A DNA stretch of 21,717 bases from Ettlia oleoabundans. Taxonomy: Eukaryota > Chlorophyta > Chlorophyceae > Chlamydomonadales. Location: positions 1 to 21,717 of the forward strand of contig JAAMXP010005198.1 of assembly GCA_019693395.1 (NCBI GenBank), written 5' to 3'. The stretch's first letter is position 1. Each line of letters starts with the position of its first letter. Both the position numbers and the translations under genes were made by a program. Under the pieces are notes generated by a model. The model was not told the origin of the DNA, ran no database searches, and saw only the letters and a list, made by a program, of their open reading frames with translations. Positions 1 to 9,526 of the stretch are shown one piece after another.

Positions 1-1328
1 ACCCACACCCCCCACACATTCGAAATCCCTTTCCAGGATGCAGCCCAGCAGCCCAACCCCAGCAGCAACACAGTTGCATCAGGCAGGGGCATCCCTGCCA
101 ACCCCCACAAACACGCAAAACACCTACCGGCATCAGCGGGAGATATCACCATGTACGCCCCACAAGGAACTAATCACACGGCAACAAAGGCAAGCTGACA
201 AGTGGACCCCTCTCGTTTAAGGAATCACTGGATAGCACAATTCTGAAATGAGCCATCCCCCCCACCACGACCACCACATAACCTCCACCAACCCCAATCC
301 CACCCCTCGCATCCACCATCCCCCCCCCGCCACACACACACACCTTGACGCGCCACCACCACCGCCGGCGCCCCCAAGCCCGCCCAGTATATCGTCCAGC
401 AGCGCATCAGCTGAGGCATCATCTACAGGCGCCGTCCGCGGCTTGGGGCGGGCCTGCGCCGTTTGGAACATGCGTTGCATGCGGGCCTTGGCGCCAGGCA
501 CAGGCTCTGCGGTTGCCTTGCGCTTGGCTCCGGCGGCACCTGCATGGGCGGATGCAAGCGGTGGGGGGCCTATACGAGAACGTCAGGGCGGCAAATTTCT
601 AGCACAGAGCTGCAGCACATTTTGGTTATCTACTCCGGCGCTACGGAGTCGGCTTTGGGTGGTGTGCTTTGTGTGTGGTGGTGGCGGGTGGGGCAGGGCG
701 GTGGGGCACCAGGCGGGGGGAGGGGGGGTTGTTGATTCAAGCCAATAGCAGTGCACAATTGCGGCAGAGGGCATCGCTGAAGCAGGCCGCACCGCAGCCA
801 GTCCCCACCTTTCTTGCCCTTGCCCTTCCCATCGCCGCCGTCTTCTTCTGCCTGCTCCTCTTCCGCCACCCCCCAGTCAATCTCCTCACCAACATCAGCA
901 TAGCCTAGCCCTTCCTCATCGATCACGAACCCGCCTGCAGGGGCCGGAGTGGATCGGCAGGCACCTCGGCAGATGCCGACAGGCGGCAGCGCGGCGGCAG
1001 GCGGCGGCACAGAAGTAGCGCAGGGCAGGGTGGCACGCCCTACAGCCTTTGGCCAGGCAGCTGTGCAACAATTGTCAAATGTCACTAAGAGCCTGCACGT
1101 CCTATCATAGAGCGGCCTGCGCGCACCTCCTTCTTCTCGCCGCTTTTGGACAAGCTTCGCATACTCGGCATCATCCACTACATCGTAGACCGCCGCCTCT
1201 TCGCGTACTTCAAAGCGATCCACGCGCTTGCCTCCGGTCTTGCGCAGCTCCGCCAGCTCTTGCAGAGCAGACTGGCGCTTCACGCCCCCTCGCGGGATGA
1301 TGGTTCGTTTCCCCCTGCCCTCCTCCAT
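1..1328 (-). CDS. POLA1: DNA polymerase alpha catalytic subunit, N-terminal exons (partial, runs off left edge)
   Basis: Catalytic subunit of DNA polymerase alpha-primase, which starts DNA synthesis on RNA primers at nuclear replication origins and Okazaki fragments. Only the N-terminal p180 region is present; the exonuclease-like and polymerase domains would lie left of position 1. Exon 1 is 1327..1127 in effect (ATG at 1328, donor GTGCGC after 1127), exon 2 is 934-809 and exon 3 is 539-344; junction phases (1, 1, 2) all fit. Exon 1 carries the family signature: KRVDRFEVREEAAVYDVVDD, then EYAKLVQKRREEG. Exon 2 continues with GGFVIDEEGLGYADVGEEID, matching the conserved start of POLA1 in plants and animals, followed by an acidic and lysine/glycine-rich tract. 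Exon 3 has KRKATAEP and DALLDDILGGLGG, then a glycine run. A fourth exon may start at 242 (acceptor TTTCAG), but its donor was not resolved. Seen: motifs and splice sites. Known: the family identity. Confidence is high for identity, lower for exon 4. Confidence 0.86.
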
Positions 1329-1895
1329 CGTGCAGGCATCAGAATTGTGCGAACGCTGGGGACGGTTTCATTTGAAACACCCATGCCACGTCGGCCGTGA
1401 GTGGCAAATAGCGCGGATAAGAACTCTCTCGGATGGACTGAAGATACAAGTGATAGTTGTGTGTGTTGAGTGCACACCGCACTCGTCTCATGTTGCCGCA
1501 AAGTGGAGGGCACATGTGTGCCCCTTGTCAATGCTGCCGTTCACAAGTTGTTCTTCTGTGCCCCAAGTGGTGCCTGGTGTCGTTGAGCTATCTCCAACGA
1601 TCACTTCATTTGGGCACTACAAGGAAATGAGGGAACGTGGCCCGCCCCAGCTGACCACCACTAAGTGCAGCTCAGCAACGCACAACAAGTCTTTGTAGAT
1701 GCCCGTCGTCGTGGCCACATAGCAGGATGGCAGTGACATCACGAAATCTCATGCCACAGCAACACAAACAAAAGCACGCAGCACGTTGCCAACTGCTGCC
1801 AGTATCATGCCGTGTGCAGTGCTTCAAAGACTGGTCCCAATCGCTAGCAAAGGTGCCGCGCTGTGCTGCCGACCCGGCAGCACGTGCAGATTCCG
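1329..1895. other. Intergenic: NUP54 3' flank and POLA1 upstream region
   Basis: No convincing coding exon on either strand. The stretch should hold the NUP54 3' UTR (its stop is at 1896-1898) and the POLA1 promoter and 5' leader, as both genes read leftward. I found no minus-strand TGTAA here, so the NUP54 poly(A) site is not located. Confidence 0.5.
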
Positions 1896-4203
1896 CTAAC
1901 TAAGCTTCTCGCCGCGAGCGGCATGCTCCAGTATTGCCACGTGCCGCTCGTCGCGGTTGATAACCTCATTCAGCTTCCCCAGAGCTTCCGTGTACTGGCT
2001 GAGGATGCCAAACATCTGATCCAGCGCAGCAGGGTCCACCCGAGACTCCAGCTCCGCCACCGCCACGGCGCCATTTGGCGCGCCGGCACGCAGCCGTGCA
2101 GCCGCCGCCAGCGCCGCCACCTTGCCCTGCAGCCCGCCGCCGTTTGCAGCCGAGGGCGCCAGCCCCGCCTCGATCGCACTCAGCTGGGCAGACAGGCGCT
2201 GCATCACTTCCTTCGGGGTGGCACCTCTGTAGCCAACTGCCTGCGCAAACCGCCCTTCCAGAGCATCAATCTGCGCTTGGAAAGGAGGGGGCCGCAGGCA
2301 GGACAGCAGGCAGGTGAGAAGCAAGCCAGTGGGCAACTGAGGGCATGCGGGCAGGCAGGTAATGGATTGTATAGGTGCAGGCATGGAGGCCGCACATTTC
2401 CGTGGCTCTGGATCAGAAAAAGCGACGACAGCCTAGACAGCCTAGACACATATTGTAGGAAATTGTTGCAAGCGACTATGCGGCACGCATGTAGGGTCCC
2501 CTGTACAACAGCAACCACAATGCAGCATCCCAGCGCCAAACAACACGCTGCCGACGGTGCGAGGCGGGGCCACCTGATTCCCTCAATTACGGCAAGCAAG
2601 AACACATCCACAGATCGGTCAACAGTACTTCCCAGTCACAAGCCGCAGCACTTGTAGAAGCTGGTGGCACGGCAAGCCAACTGACACCCCAAAAGTCAGC
2701 AGCAGTTCCCACTCACATGCCGCAGCACTTTCAGCAGCTGGTGGCACAGCTGCACATGCCGCCGCCGCACCGCCTCCAGCTGTTCCCGCAGCACCGCTTC
2801 TTGTCTGGAGGCCAGCTGAGCTGTCATCTGCGCCAGAGCATCCAGCCTTTCCTTGTGTTCCATGATGGCAGCGTCCTGGGCAGCCCTCCTGCAAGGAATC
2901 ATGTGCAAAAGGCAAAGGTAAAGGAACAGAGACAATATAGTCATAGAGATGTCCGGAGCGCCACTGACACGTGGTGAAAGCTTGGCTGCAAGCGGCAAAC
3001 TAATCGCAGGTCAAACCGCAGTAGGCCACCACGCCCATGTCAGGATGTCATGGCCGGTGGCATCAGCAACACTAGCAAGGGGCTTAGGGACAGCACCCAG
3101 CACTTGCTGGCTTGATAGCACGCGGCACTTGCTGGCTTGATAGCACGCAGCACTCGCTGGCTTAACACCCAGTACTCGCTGACTAACAGCACCCGGCATT
3201 TGCCGGCTAATAGCCCCCAAGATTCGGTGGTTCGGGGGCTACCTGGCCAGCAGGTCCTTGAAGCCCTGGGCCATCACTGGCCACAGGTGATCTGGGTTGT
3301 CCGGGCCCCCTGCTCGGTGCATGGCTGCCCGCCATGCCAACTCATCAACGCCCGGTGGCTTGACCCTGGCAGCTGGGTGCTCCACTACATTGAGCAGGAG
3401 GTGCTGAAAGCGGTACCGAGGGTTGGCGGTACCGGGGACGTAGCTGTCCTTGATGCTTTCCAGCTCGCGTATGGCCGACAGGTCGGGAGCGGCGGGCGGC
3501 GCCGCTCCTGCAAATGTGAGCGCCGATGCAGCTGGGGCCTGTTGCTGCTGCTGTGCTGTTGATGCGGGCGCGCCAAACAAGGTGGTGCCGCCGAATGGCG
3601 ATGCAGCGGGGGCGGAGGCAGCGCCAAATAGGGATGGCGTGGACGTGGGTGCTGCTCCAAACAGCGAAGGCTGCGACTGTGCTGGCTGTGAGGTGGAAAA
3701 GGAAAAGGGGGATGCCGCTGCACTAGATGCTCCAAACAGCGCTGCAGAGCGCACACAAATTACGACCAAAAGATGGCAAAATAAATCAATGCAAGTGGGG
3801 TGTGTCTCGAGGGCACTGAGCACGGGCCGGACGCAGGCTGGCAAGCCGTAGATGCCCCTCAAAACGCATCCTGCAGCAAAACTGCATGCACCACCAAACC
3901 GACTTGCCTGGCGTGGAAGCTGGCCCAAATGCGGGGGTGGTGGAAGCAGTGGCTCCAAACAGCGGCGTGCTAGAGGCCTTGGGCAGGGTAGCAGCGGCGC
4001 TGCTGGCGGCGCCAAAAGCGGGAGTGCTGGAGAAGGAGAAGCCTCCGGGTGTCTGCGCAGATGTGTGGCGAGAGAATGCAATGTTGATGTGCCGTATGGG
4101 CAGTGCTGCCCACAAACCACGCGAAGCAAACACCACGCTGTTATAGGATCGCTACTTCGGGCTGGCGCCTCACCGCTGCAGTGTTGCCAAAGTTGAACGC
4201 CAT
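1896..4203 (-). CDS. NUP54: FG nucleoporin Nup54
   Basis: Central-channel nucleoporin that, with Nup62 and Nup58, forms the coiled-coil FG complex of the nuclear pore. Five exons splice in phase: 4203-4174, 4052-3908, 3741-3243, 2888-2717 and 2270-1896, giving 406 residues. Exon 1 encodes only MAFNFGNTAA. Residues 1 to about 130 hold about nine FG motifs (LFG, PFG, AFG) in A/S/T/P-rich sequence plus a short Q run. The Nup54 helical domain follows, with ELESIKDSYVPGTANPRYRF and the typical KPPGVDE-W-AA and GFKDLLAR motifs. Exon 4 is a charged coiled coil (EHKERLDALAQMTAQLASRQ, EAVRRRHVQLCHQLLKVLRH) and exon 5 completes it. The ATG at 4203 was chosen because it directly precedes an FG motif and a phase-0 donor. 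The second intron appears to use a GC donor. The stretch between exons 4 and 5 looks shorter than in typical Nup54, so a small exon may have been missed. Confidence 0.88.
2618..2747. repeat. Spaced direct duplication covering the end of NUP54 exon 4 and its donor
   Basis: Positions 2618-2670 and 2695-2747 align without gaps over 53 nt, 77 nt apart, with about eight mismatches by my count. The right copy contains the last codons of NUP54 exon 4 (QLLKVLRH) and its donor GTGAGT. The left copy sits in the following intron, where the donor has become GTGACT and the reading frame gives the similar string LLQVLRL. It looks like a decayed partial exon duplication. Confidence 0.75.
3093..3212. repeat. 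Degenerate 25-nt minisatellite in NUP54 intron 3
   Basis: Five tandem units: 3093-3117, 3118-3142, 3143-3167, 3168-3188 (shortened) and 3189-3212. The core is GCACTTGCTGGCTTGATA and the first three units differ at few positions. Each unit contains a small imperfect palindrome around CAGC-ACTT-GCTG. The array lies wholly inside the intron between exon 3 (ends 3243) and exon 4 (starts 2888). Confidence 0.85.
3742..3907 (-). other. Probable GC-AG intron in NUP54
   Basis: The minus-strand donor reads CCAG/GCAAGT (exon ends at 3908) and the acceptor reads CTCTGCAG (exon restarts at 3741). The join is phase 1 and gives STPAALFGASS, continuous FG-type sequence. A GT donor a few bases further in would break the frame. 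The sequence fits the strong consensus known for rare GC-AG introns. Confidence 0.7.
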
Positions 4204-4357
4204 TTTTCGGTTGAACACTGGGGCTAAGCAGCAATCCAGAACCTTTTGGGGCTGTCAACTTTGATGCCGCTGTGATGTCGAGCCCTCATACGCAAACAAC
4301 ACCAACGGCTCGTAAATTGAGAACAAGGTGATGGAGGATAAGTTAGCTGCAGAGTGT

Positions 4358-4362
4358 TTACA
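4358..4362 (-). terminator. Polyadenylation signal TGTAA, probably of the YEATS gene
   Basis: Minus-strand TGTAA about 390 nt after the YEATS stop and before the NUP54 start at 4203. A pentamer occurs by chance about once per kb per strand, so position is the main support. Confidence 0.45.
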
Positions 4363-4753
4363 TAAGTTGTACCTCGGCCGTGCAGGGAGGAACGGGGTGC
4401 TCAGCCCGTGGCTCTTGCAAGCACCACGCCGTGCATCACCATCTAAATAGCTTATTTGTGCCACAAAATGCTGTGCCACCAGCTGCTTGGGCTTGGACGA
4501 GCCATGGTGTATTAGATACCAAGGTGCTGCCGGCGACTTTCAAGTACCAACTTGCAACACTGCTCACAGATGCACAGGAAGGATCCAGCAGTGCAGGAAA
4601 ACAAATTAGAGCCGCCTGGTATATATGGAAATGATAGAGAGGGAGTGTGCAACCAACACGAGCCAGGGCAGTGGGTAGCAAAGACCAAGTAAAAGGACCA
4701 GATGAAGACCAGATGCTATCGGTGCAACGGCAGCTGAGGCTCATGGTGGCCGC

Positions 4754-7544
4754 CTATCCCGCCCCCGCCGCTTCTACCGCCTCTAGTTGCGCTGCTGTTG
4801 CCTCCACATTTGCCCGTATCTGCGCCAGTCGCTGCCGCGCACGCTGTATCCGCTGGTATTCCGCATCTGGGGCAAAGTTGGTGTAAAACTGTGCTAGCTG
4901 GGAGGCGGGGGCCGGGCGCGCTGTGTGTGTTGCCATGCGGTTAAAGAAGGCCTCTGTGGGCTGCCAGAAAGCCACCTCGTCGTAAATCTCCTGTACCACC
5001 TGCTCAGCCAGCAGAAGGGGCAGCAAGGGCAGCAACTTATACCCATAGGTGGCCAACGGTGGGCCCTGGGTGCATTGGCATACGGTCTGCTCCCACCATA
5101 GGCCCATACACCCAGCCCAGGGAGAAATCAAACTAAACCCACGGTCAGTGTGTTAATGGGAGGGCCAGGTGGAGTGATGCGCGACATGGACGTAGGTGAT
5201 GCGGAAGGGGTCTTGAATCAGCATGTGACAGGCAGATTAGCAGCAGGCAGGCTAACACAGGGGATGCACGCGGAAGCGAAAAACGCCAAAAGAGCGGGTA
5301 GAATAGAGCGGTGAAGTTTCAGCGGCTGGACCCCAGCCAAGCAGGTCATTGCGGTCGAGAAACCTTTCCTGCGTCCTGTTATTAAACCGAGCCGAGAGAC
5401 AGGTATTAGCCCAGCCACAAAGTTGCTGATGCCTTGCGGCTCGCAGCCGCACCCAAGGTGGCAGGGGTGCCCAGTGCCCAGATTTCCGTATTGTGGGTGT
5501 TGTAACCAATGCTGCCATTCCCCAACTGCGAGTAATGAGTCTGCTATTATCATTACATTTGGTAACGCTGTGCCAAAACGACTTGCTGGTGCCATGGTGC
5601 TGGCAGCCAAGCATTCAGTACAGTAATCACTGCCACCCACCGGTTTTTTGGGGTTGGCTGCCCCCGTGTCATCGTACAGCTTGAGGCGATGGTACAGCTC
5701 AAGCGGCCCCTCCTGTATGTCTTCCTGCGCTTTCAGAGATGGAGAGCATGGAACAAACTCGTCATGAACATAAGTTACCACATTACACGGCCATAAGACC
5801 AGAGAGTGAAAAGCCAGGACAAGATAGCAGAACACCTGAATGCCCCTACCAGCCTTCCTTCCTTTTCACCCTCGTGCACACAGGAAGGCACTCTCTTGCA
5901 AACATTGCAGTTTGGCCTGCAGGCCGAAAAAGCCCGCCATGGTTTCCAAGGTAGCATACATGGCCCAAATTGTGTAACATGTGGGTAGACACGGCACTTT
6001 GATAACCCTACTGCAGTACTATCCCTTCACACCTCAGCGCCGCAACAAGTAGGGTTAAGATAATTCTATAATGGGGAAAAGACAGGGCAGCTGCCCAGAG
6101 CAGAAACTCTCCTCATATACACAAATATAATCTTGACAACCATCTCACGATGAATTTTTACTGACCAGACTGTATAACCCCAGCCTGCCAGCTAGCCTTG
6201 GCAAGAACCAGCCCGACCCTCCACCCACACACCACCCCAACCTTCAGCACAGTGCTGGCAAAATGTTGTGTAACTCGCCCATACCAGCAAACAGAAAGGT
6301 TGGGACCATAGCACACCCAAAGCCAACCGCCAGCCCACTGCCCCATCCTCCCGCCTTTCATTGCACAGCACAGCACAGCACATCGCAAGGCAACGCAAGG
6401 CAATGCCACGCCCTTTCTCACCCTAAAGTGCAGCGTGACCACTATGTCAAACTCTCCCCACCCCGTCTCCGTGAGCTCGTAGGGCGGGTACTCCACATCA
6501 CGCTTGGGGTTTTGAAAACTCTCGTGCAACACAAAGGTGACCTGGCAAGGGCGCAAGGAAGCGGTAAATAGAGGCACGTGTACAGGGGAGGTGAGATAAC
6601 AGCAGTCCTGAAGATGGGCGTTTGCTATGACAGGCAGGCTTGGATAGAAGCGGCATATCCGCCTGCGGTAACGTGCAGTGCCATCATTTCGAAAGTTCAT
6701 CTATGCATTCAATCATATGTTCTTATACTGCAACTTATTACAGATGTCCAGTCTACAGCCGAGACAAACAATCATTCCGGCCCTATTCCCACCACATCGC
6801 ACAGGTGCTACAAGGTGCGAGCCGACCACGCACGCACCTTCTTCAATATGTGGCTGAGGTCCTCCCCGCTTGGGCTGCGGAGGTACACCGTCCATCTATG
6901 GCTCTGGTACTCGCTGGCCTGAAGGGAGCATCAATTTCAAAGATAGATGCAGTGAAGGAAAAGGCTGGTAACAGCTAAGCTGCCTTTGTGGATGCAAATA
7001 GATCGTGATAGGATGAATTGGATACAAAGGAGATTGAAGCAACCAAGCTATCTTCAAGGTGGGAGTGATTGGCATTCAGGTTGCGCATGAAGGGCCGCAG
7101 AGCAAGGCATGCATGACCGTCAGGCGAAGCGGCTGTGCATGTGTAGTACGCAAACAGAAGGCAACTAGCCAGCAGCCAGCCTGCCGCCGCATTACGGCAA
7201 GCAGCTGGGCGGGGCGCGCCCTGTTGCACTGCCAGACACACATGCAGCCTCCAAAGTCCTTCAAACAGACCAGGATGCAGTGCTGGCTTGAAAGGCGACA
7301 ACTCAGACCCACAACAGGCGAATGACAGGGCACCGCCACTGCCCCATCAGCAACCGGTGCCAGCACCAGCGTTCTGCGCGCGGCTTCCGCCTGGGAAGCC
7401 TGGCAAGCGGCAGCAAATCACCTTTTTGCCCAAATAAAAAGCGCACGTGCCAGTGACCACTGGCACGGTAATGGTGCGGCCTTTCATACGTTTTTCGCCC
7501 TGCTTCCCCGTCACATACTTGTCATCATCATCTGCTGCTGCCAT
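4754..7544 (-). CDS. YEATS4: YEATS-domain protein of the GAS41/Yaf9/TAF14 type
   Basis: Histone-acyl-lysine reader subunit shared in other eukaryotes by the SWR1/SRCAP and NuA4/TIP60 chromatin complexes; expected in the nucleus. Five exons join with every junction in phase 0: 7544-7422, 6918-6838, 6541-6422, 5724-5641 and 4999-4754, giving 217 residues, close to human GAS41 (about 227). Exon 1 has RTITVPVVTGTCAFYLGKK. Exon 2 has SHRWTVYLRSPSGEDLSHIL. Exon 3 has VLHESFQNPKRDVE, then PPYELTETGWGEFDI, the diagnostic YEATS core including the W-G-E-F segment. Exon 4 has EGPLELYHRLKLYDD. Exon 5 has EIYDEVAFWQPTEAFFNRM and a C-terminal helical coiled coil typical of GAS41, which mediates complex assembly. 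The introns are 294-697 nt and I see no other gene in them. A GTG lies upstream in frame, but ATG at 7544 is the first methionine. Confidence 0.92.
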
Positions 7545-8135
7545 TCCTCCTGCTCCTGCCGCCACCCCGTCTCCGAGTCTCGGCTTTACTGATGGAGAAA
7601 AACAGGTTTTCCGCTACTGCTAGGTAGTATGGACGCGATAGATTGCAATGGAAAGCACAACGTAAGCTGACGATGCTGGAAGTTACGGTTCCTATTGTAC
7701 GATTGTCGTGTTGTGGCGCGCTGCGCTTGGTTGATGGCGTGTGGCAGGCCTGCCGCCGTGGCACCTGCCCACTGTAGATTTGAAAGGCGTCATACTGGAG
7801 CAGGATCCCACCGAGTGTCAGCTCTGTGACTGCAATGCGAGAGTTAATCTGATTGGCATGATGTTGTGAGAGTCCGCTGTGCAACCGGCTAAAAGGTGCG
7901 GTGCGTTATGCAGCCTCATGATGCATGCTTCAACAATCAACTGCGATTGGTGCAGGGTATAGGGGAACTGTGTTACAAAACGTTAGTTGATAATGGGGCA
8001 GTTCCACTTTAACTAGTCTAAACTGGGCGGAAAGCCAGGTGCGGGCGGGCGGAAGACAGAGCGAGAAGCAAAAACAAAGAGCCAGCAAGCATGACATGCG
8101 CTATGGCACATTGGTATTGGACATGAACATCACAG
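7545..8135. other. Intergenic: YEATS promoter side and PSMG3 3' flank
   Basis: No supported gene. A minus-strand TGTAA at 7973-7977 lies about 160 nt after the PSMG3 stop and is the likely poly(A) signal of that gene. The rest (about 7545-7950) would hold the YEATS promoter and 5' leader. A minus-strand open stretch at about 7528-7884 has no recognisable protein content. Confidence 0.5.
7973..7977 (-). terminator. Polyadenylation signal TGTAA, probably of PSMG3
   Basis: Minus-strand TGTAA about 160 nt downstream of the PSMG3 stop codon (8136-8138), in the position usual for green-algal 3' ends. Confidence 0.5.
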
Positions 8136-8495
8136 CTACCAGACAGGATGCTGCATGACTTGCTGCACCACTTCTGCAACTAAGGATCGCTGCGTCAAGG
8201 CGGGGCGGTCAAGCGCCAAGCACAGCAGGAGCGGGCGGGTGCAACCTGCTTCATCGAGGCGTTCCGCTAACTGCCGCGCGCACAATTCCAACGCAGGGTC
8301 GTCGCTACGGCCCAGTAGCGTGTCTACTCGGTATGTGCTGCCTCCACCCAGAATTGACTCCTTCTCCGCGTGGAGCACAGTGCCCAGCGTGCCAAGCTGC
8401 GTGACCACGATCAGAACGCGATCAGAGTATGCTGTGAGCAGAAAGTCGGCGGGTTGGCCGCAAACCTCGCCCACAAAGCTTTTAGACGTGGTCAT
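8136..8495 (-). CDS. PSMG3: Proteasome assembly chaperone 3 (PAC3)
   Basis: PAC3 works with PAC4 as a heterodimeric chaperone that helps assemble the alpha ring of the 20S proteasome in the cytosol. A single intronless frame of 119 residues starts at ATG 8495, close to the 122 residues of human PSMG3. The family pattern is visible: an N-terminal strand, then ADFLLTAYSDRVLIVVTQLG, TLGTVLHAEK, and STYRVDTLLGRSDDPALELC followed by ARQLAERL. The C-terminal half LLLCLALDRPALTQRSLVAE completes the fold. An in-frame GTG nine codons upstream (8522) exists, but the ATG is the normal choice. The neighbouring YEATS gene starts about 590 nt downstream on the same strand. Identity comes from family knowledge and was not checked by a search. 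Confidence 0.87.
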   Translation of the reverse strand: MTTSKSFVGEVCGQPADFLLTAYSDRVLIVVTQLGTLGTVLHAEKESILGGGSTYRVDTLLGRSDDPALELCARQLAERLDEAGCTRPLLLCLALDRPALTQRSLVAEVVQQVMQHPVW

Positions 8496-9054
8496 ATATA
8501 CAGCGGGCTGGCCGTGCTTCACTAGTTATCCAACAAGAAGCACATCACGTTAGCATGTGTAACCTCATACTGTTATGACAATGGCCATGGCTGCTGCGCT
8601 ATGCTCGGGCGGTGTCGCCGCCAGGTCATTGGTGCCTTAGGGAGTTTTCTACTGGTGGGCCAGGAAGTAGTAGGCACAACTGCTGAGATCAGCCCACGTG
8701 CTAGTGGCGGTGATAGCAGCTGGTCAGGAGCTTTGAGGCGCAGTGGCACAATTACCAGTTGCGAATACCAACGTCTGCTGGCTGTTGGGTGCTCTGATTC
8801 ATAAACCCTGTCTGAATGCACAAACTTATGTTGTGCTCGTCCATTACATGCCAGTGGTCCTCTGCGTGAGATGGCACATGTCAGAAAGGCAGATCTGCCG
8901 TACATTTTGGGTTCACATTGAAGATGTCAAGTAGAGCACTGACATGATTGAAGGGTCAGACACAGGGCATTGATTGCCAGGCAGATGGCATACTAGTGGC
9001 AGTAGCAGAGCTTCTGTGGTGCTCGTCGCTGCTGATGCCATGTGGCAGGCGGTA
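8496..9054. other. Intergenic: PSMG3 promoter side and 3' flank of the next minus-strand gene
   Basis: No supported exon. A minus-strand TGTAA at 8844-8848 lies about 210 nt after the stop of the small frame ending at 9055. The rest up to PSMG3 should hold its promoter. A minus-strand open stretch at 8573-8905 has no protein-like composition that I recognise. Confidence 0.45.
8844..8848 (-). terminator. Possible polyadenylation signal TGTAA of the small gene at 9055-9414
   Basis: Minus-strand TGTAA about 210 nt after the stop at 9055, at a spacing similar to those of PSMG3 and YEATS. Weak by itself because the pentamer is short. Confidence 0.35.
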
Positions 9055-9414
9055 TCAGTTTGCTGAGAACAGGAGGTGGCTCAGAATCACTGGAGTACCT
9101 GAAGCGCATTGTAAGCAAGCATCAGCTGAGGCGGCGGCGGCGGCATAAGGTAGACCCAACACATGCATGACTTCAATGGCGCCGCCATGCAGGGTGAACT
9201 TTTGAAACAAATATGCACCTGCTACCACAAGGAAGATTGCGCGTCTGGTCCATTTGTTCTTGTGCCAGTTGGGAGGGGGCTGAGGAACCACGGCGTGTAA
9301 GGGAGGCAGCAAGTGGTCTGCAGTTGCAAACGAGCAGCATGGCTCGGTTAAGCGCCACTTGCAAGAGCGCATGCATGGTGTAACGTACATCGGCCGCATA
9401 TGGTCACCATGCAT
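9055..9414 (-). CDS. Small single-pass membrane protein candidate, unrecognised
   Basis: I do not recognise this protein. The open frame of up to 119 residues contains PPPNWHKNKWTRRAIFLVVA, continuing GAYLFQKFTLHGG: a basic patch followed by a hydrophobic stretch of about 15 residues that could span a membrane. An alanine run and a cysteine-containing tail follow. The best start is unclear: ATG at 9414 or a later ATG upstream of the PPP motif, and an acceptor-like CCTCAG just before that motif means the N-terminal half may be intron. Support comes from the protein-like core and a TGTAA about 210 nt downstream. The frame is divergent from the large plus-strand gene, so a shared promoter near 9415-9526 is possible. 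It may be spurious. Confidence 0.35.
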   Translation of the reverse strand: MHGDHMRPMYVTPCMRSCKWRLTEPCCSFATADHLLPPLHAVVPQPPPNWHKNKWTRRAIFLVVAGAYLFQKFTLHGGAIEVMHVLGLPYAAAAASADACLQCASGTPVILSHLLFSAN

Positions 9415-9526
9415 GTCGGGGGCGGGGCAACATCAGCAGTACTGCTGCAGCCAGCGGTCACATAGACATTGCGAAGGTGCCTGGCTCCGCGACATCCAGT
9501 TGCGACATGCGCATTCAAGCGCGCTC

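Noticed and set aside
248..748. Plus-strand open frame rich in Pro and His
   Set aside because: Antisense to POLA1 exon 3 and flanking repeats; composition follows the poly-C and CA tracts.
2425..2450. GACAGCCTA repeat in the NUP54 intron
   Set aside because: Two to three copies only, no structure beyond a short slippage repeat.
1863..2657. Long plus-strand open frame (264 codons)
   Set aside because: Antisense to NUP54 exon 5 and its intron; low-complexity Q/H/R-rich, as expected for the complement of a coding exon.
6366..6405. Short CAGCA and CGCAAGGCAA repeats in a YEATS intron
   Set aside because: Only a few imperfect copies; simple-sequence noise rather than a defined array.
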